NCBI GenBank assembly: GCA_900550815.1
Contig: URTW01000083.1
Location: 1 to 8,494, forward strand
Length of the DNA: 8,494 nt
Reading direction: 5' to 3'
DNA from: an uncultured Collinsella sp.
GTDB lineage: Bacteria > Actinomycetota > Coriobacteriia > Coriobacteriales > Coriobacteriaceae
Made by a program: the position numbers and the translations under genes. Positions 6,897 to 8,494 of this stretch are shown piece by piece. The first letter of the stretch is position 1. The number at the start of each line of letters is the position of its first letter. Below the pieces are notes generated by a model. The model worked only from the letters and a program-made list of their open reading frames with translations, did no database searches and was not told the DNA's origin.

Positions 6897-7469
6897 ATGA
6901 AATTCGCACGCGATTGTCGTTCGAGCGAATCCAACGAAGCAACCGCGCAGCTGCTGTTCGAAGCGCTGCCGTGGATTAAGAACCTGACCGGCAAGACGGT
7001 TGTTATCAAATATGGCGGAGCCGCCATGGTTGATGAGCAGCTGCGCCGCGACGTGATGAGCGACATCGTTTTGCTCAAGATCATCGGTATGCGCCCCGTC
7101 ATCGTGCACGGCGGCGGCAAGGCTATCAACGAGGCGCTGAGCCATTACGATATTCCCGTCGAGTTTAAGAACGGCCAGCGCGTGACCTCGCCGGCGACTA
7201 TGGATATCGTGCGCGAGGTGCTGGGCGGCAAGGTTAACCAGGAGCTGGTTGCTGCCATCAACCACCACGGCAACCTGGCCGTGGGCGTGTCGGGCAGCGA
7301 TGCCGGCACGCTCATCGCCGAGCCGCTCGACCCCGAGCTCGGTCGCGTGGGCAAAGTGACGCACGTCAACACCGACTATATCGAGCGCTTACTCGATAGC
7401 GAGTACATTCCCGTCATCGCCACCGTCGCGGCGGGGGAGGCCGGCGGTTTCTTCAACAAACACGCCGAC
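6897..7469 (+). CDS. argB: N-acetylglutamate kinase, 3' truncated at a chimeric junction
   Basis: This kinase phosphorylates N-acetylglutamate with ATP, the second step to ornithine. About 191 of the usual ~300 residues are recognisable. It shows TVVIKYGGAAM (34-44, with the ATP-site lysine), VIVHGGGK (68-75), FKNGQRVT (90-97, with the substrate-binding arginine) and IPVIATVAAGEAGGFFN (171-187). The N-terminal extension ATAQLLFEALPWI (15-27) matches the helix that makes arginine-inhibitable kinases hexameric. The ATG at 6897 is chosen over a GTG at 6846 because GAGG lies six bases upstream and the N-helix starts normally. After about residue 190 the family pattern is lost: the nucleotide-binding TDV-type motif and the C-terminal glycine motif are absent. 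The frame stays open to 7823 only by reading antisense through a foreign S1 gene. The end given here is approximate. Confidence 0.9.
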
Positions 7470-7482
7470 CCCGCCGCCGGAG
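7455..7482. other. Chimeric junction between Coriobacteriia-like and Firmicutes-like DNA
   Basis: Plus-strand argB homology fades here, and minus-strand S1-gene homology starts within a few codons of the same point. The short GC-rich stretch at about 7464-7480 can be read both as an ArgB-like ADPAAG and, on the other strand, as the S1 tail GSGGGVG. The exact breakpoint is therefore ambiguous by roughly 20 bases, and a small shared microhomology is possible. No insertion sequence, integrase, tRNA or target-site duplication flanks it. Confidence 0.8.
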
Positions 7483-7799
7483 CCGTTGCGGCGGAAGCCG
7501 CCCTCCCGCGGGCCGTTACTGTTGGGGCGGGGGCCTCGGCCCTCCCGCGGGGCGCGGGGTGCCGGAGGCAGCAGTCGCTTGATGGACAGTGCGATCTTGC
7601 CATCCGGTGCCACATTGATGACCTGCACCTTCACGGTGTCGCCGTCGTGCAGCACCGTTGCAATGTCCTGGACATACTCGTTGGACACCTCAGAAATGTG
7701 GACCATGCCCACGCGGCCCTCCGGCAGCGCAACGAATGCGCCAAACGGCTTTACGCCGGTGACACGGCCTTCAAAAATATTCCCTACCTCAATCGCCAA
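7470..7799 (-). CDS. yabR: S1-domain RNA-binding protein (YabR-like), 3' truncated at the junction
   Basis: This small protein has one S1 OB-fold RNA-binding domain at residues about 3-74: VGNIFEGRVTGVKPFGAFV (5-23), VGMVHISEVSN (30-40), then VKVQVINVAPDGKIALSIK (57-75). A Pro/Arg/Gly-rich, disordered, RGG-like tail follows (from about 77) and is family-typical. The start is TTG at 7799, supported by AAGGAG at 7809-7814 (nine bases away) and by the usual xxEVG N-terminus; no ATG fits. About 110 residues are plausible. The remaining C-terminus is lost because the minus-strand frame then runs antisense through argB until a chance stop at 7389. It follows divIC by 63 bases in the order yabQ-divIC-yabR, known from spore-forming Firmicutes. 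Its exact cellular role is unknown. Confidence 0.88.
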
Positions 7800-7808
7800 A
7801 ACTCAATA

Positions 7809-7814
7809 CTCCTT
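7809..7814 (-). promoter_or_regulatory. Ribosome binding site for the TTG-started S1 gene
   Basis: AAGGAG on the minus strand lies nine bases before a TTG codon. It decides the start of the S1-domain gene, because no ATG or GTG start fits the family N-terminus in this frame. Confidence 0.7.
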
Positions 7815-7862
7815 GTTGACTAATATGTTTTCCTCCGGCCGCAAGCCGCCGGGGGCGCGGCA

Positions 7863-8171
7863 TCAGTTGCCCGTCACATCCACGAAGATGCGCTCATTGG
7901 CCGCCGCATAATTATAAGAGTCCCGGGCGACCCACTCGGTCACGTCATCCGAATCGCCGCTGAGGATGCGCTGCATCTCCTCATTCTGGGTCTTCTGCTG
8001 CTCGATCTGCTCCTGCAGGGTGTCCAGCTCCGCTGTCTTGGAGCTGAGCGCCACCTGATTTGCGATGTATGCCGCCAGCATACTCAACAAAAACAGAGCG
8101 AACAGCAGCTTCAGCACAGCACCCACGACGGATGCCTTTCTTTTCCGCTTTCTCCGGCTCGGATTTGCCAT
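7863..8171 (-). CDS. divIC: Septum formation initiator family protein (DivIC/FtsB-like)
   Basis: This is a bitopic division protein of the DivIC/FtsB family, which forms a coiled-coil complex with FtsL and DivIB at the septum. The 102 residues are a normal length. It has a strongly basic cytoplasmic head (RRKRKRK, 6-12), one transmembrane helix (about 15-38), a Gln/Glu-rich coiled coil (about 43-70), and the conserved end VARDSYNYAAANERIFVDVTGN reduced to its key parts: VARD (81-84), Y88 and ERIFVD (93-98). The ATG at 8171 follows a G-rich tract (GGGGGC, about nine bases upstream), which is a weak ribosome binding site. It lies 47 bases after yabQ and before the S1 gene on the same strand, which is the Bacillus-Clostridium operon order and supports the assignment. 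Nothing in it looks broken. Confidence 0.88.
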   Translation of the reverse strand: MANPSRRKRKRKASVVGAVLKLLFALFLLSMLAAYIANQVALSSKTAELDTLQEQIEQQKTQNEEMQRILSGDSDDVTEWVARDSYNYAAANERIFVDVTGN

Positions 8172-8218
8172 AACACAGTGCCCCCGTTTTCAACAGCAGG
8201 CCCAATGCGCCTGTACTC

Positions 8219-8494
8219 TTACTTTGATACGTTTGAATTATACAACATTCGCGGCTGTGTTGGCAAGCTCTTTTTCGGTTTTTTTGCAAGTCTTTTTTCG
8301 TTCCGCCGTACTTTGGCGGCGGCACGGGCGGCTTTCCACGGGGCGATGCACCGGGCCGCAAGCTTTACAGGCCCCAGCAGCACCCGGCCCGCCAAGGCTT
8401 CTGCCTCCGCAACCAGACGCCGGAGCACCGCCTGCCCCGCCCCGGCGGAGCAGAACGCCGCCAGCGCCCTATAGCCCCGCAGCAGCCCGGCCTG
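8219..8494 (-). CDS. yabQ: Spore cortex biosynthesis protein YabQ, 5' partial
   Basis: The minus-strand frame ending at TAA (8219-8221) is open all the way to the right edge, giving at least 91 residues. A GTG at 8428 is internal, because the frame upstream still reads as protein, with LLRGYRALAAF near the edge. That resembles the conserved region of YabQ, a membrane protein needed for spore cortex formation. The rest is a run of amphipathic, Arg/Lys/Ala-rich sequence followed by KKPKKSLPTQPRMLYNSN, a C-terminal pattern common in YabQ of Clostridia. The position directly before divIC and the S1 gene matches the yabP-yabQ-divIC-yabR order. The N-terminal membrane helices lie outside the window. 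The sequence alone is low in complexity, so the call rests about equally on motif and context. It implies a spore-forming or spore-descended Firmicute. Confidence 0.75.
   Translation of the reverse strand, partial: QAGLLRGYRALAAFCSAGAGQAVLRRLVAEAEALAGRVLLGPVKLAARCIAPWKAARAAAKVRRNEKRLAKKPKKSLPTQPRMLYNSNVSK

Noticed and set aside
7486..7911. Plus-strand open frame of 141 codons to the right of the junction
   Set aside because: It is antisense to the S1-domain gene and part of divIC, both of which have clear family motifs on the minus strand.
7455..8494. Horizontal transfer of a Firmicutes segment into a Collinsella-like chromosome
   Set aside because: No integrase, insertion sequence, tRNA site or repeats are seen at the edge, and both core genes are destroyed at the joint. 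A chimeric contig explains this more simply. It stays open until reads are checked.
1..8494. CRISPR arrays, tRNA or rRNA genes, insertion sequences, phage or defence genes
   Set aside because: No spaced direct repeats, no tRNA-like folds and no transposase, integrase or defence motifs were seen on reading both strands.

Overview
The window is made of two unrelated pieces of gut-type bacterial DNA that meet at about position 7455-7482. The left piece (about 1-7460) is high-GC and resembles the Coriobacteriia, probably Collinsella. It carries a fused two-domain ECF ATPase, FMN-binding split-barrel genes and an argC-argJ-argB cluster. The right piece (about 7480-8494) reads on the opposite strand as yabQ-divIC-S1 (yabR). 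This conserved operon belongs to spore-forming Firmicutes and looks like the Oscillospiraceae/Ruminococcaceae. The taxonomic assignments come from recognising protein families and gene order, not from a search.

Left piece, 1-3146: an ECF (energy-coupling factor) vitamin transporter. A RibU-like substrate-binding membrane protein, cut by the window edge, is followed by an ATPase carrying two ABC domains in one chain, then by the EcfT scaffold. These genes overlap by 1-4 bases, so they form one translationally coupled operon. Thirty bases after EcfT come two tandem, clearly paralogous pyridoxamine-5'-phosphate-oxidase-like flavin-binding proteins (3177-4085). A long GC-rich hairpin (4123-4176) closes this block.

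Left piece, 4177-7460: an arginine biosynthesis cluster. An AT-richer upstream region holds a possible ArgR operator. It is followed by argC (N-acetyl-glutamyl-phosphate reductase), argJ (the ornithine/glutamate acetyltransferase that recycles the acetyl group) and argB (N-acetylglutamate kinase). Together with argD and argF, which would lie outside the window, these make ornithine by the cyclic acetyl pathway. ArgB carries the N-terminal helix seen in arginine-inhibitable kinases. It is cut after roughly 190 of about 300 residues.

Right piece, minus strand from the right edge: yabQ (spore cortex membrane protein, its 5' part outside the window), divIC (septum formation initiator) and an S1-domain RNA-binding protein that starts at TTG. 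The S1 gene loses its C-terminal tail at the same junction that cuts argB.

Two conserved genes from different phyla are cut head-on at one point with no mobile element between them. The simplest reading is a chimeric contig (assembly or library artefact), not a new biological system. The remaining genes are ordinary. Smaller points of interest are the possible flavin link between the transporter and the split-barrel pair, the architecture of the fused ATPase, and the arg control region.
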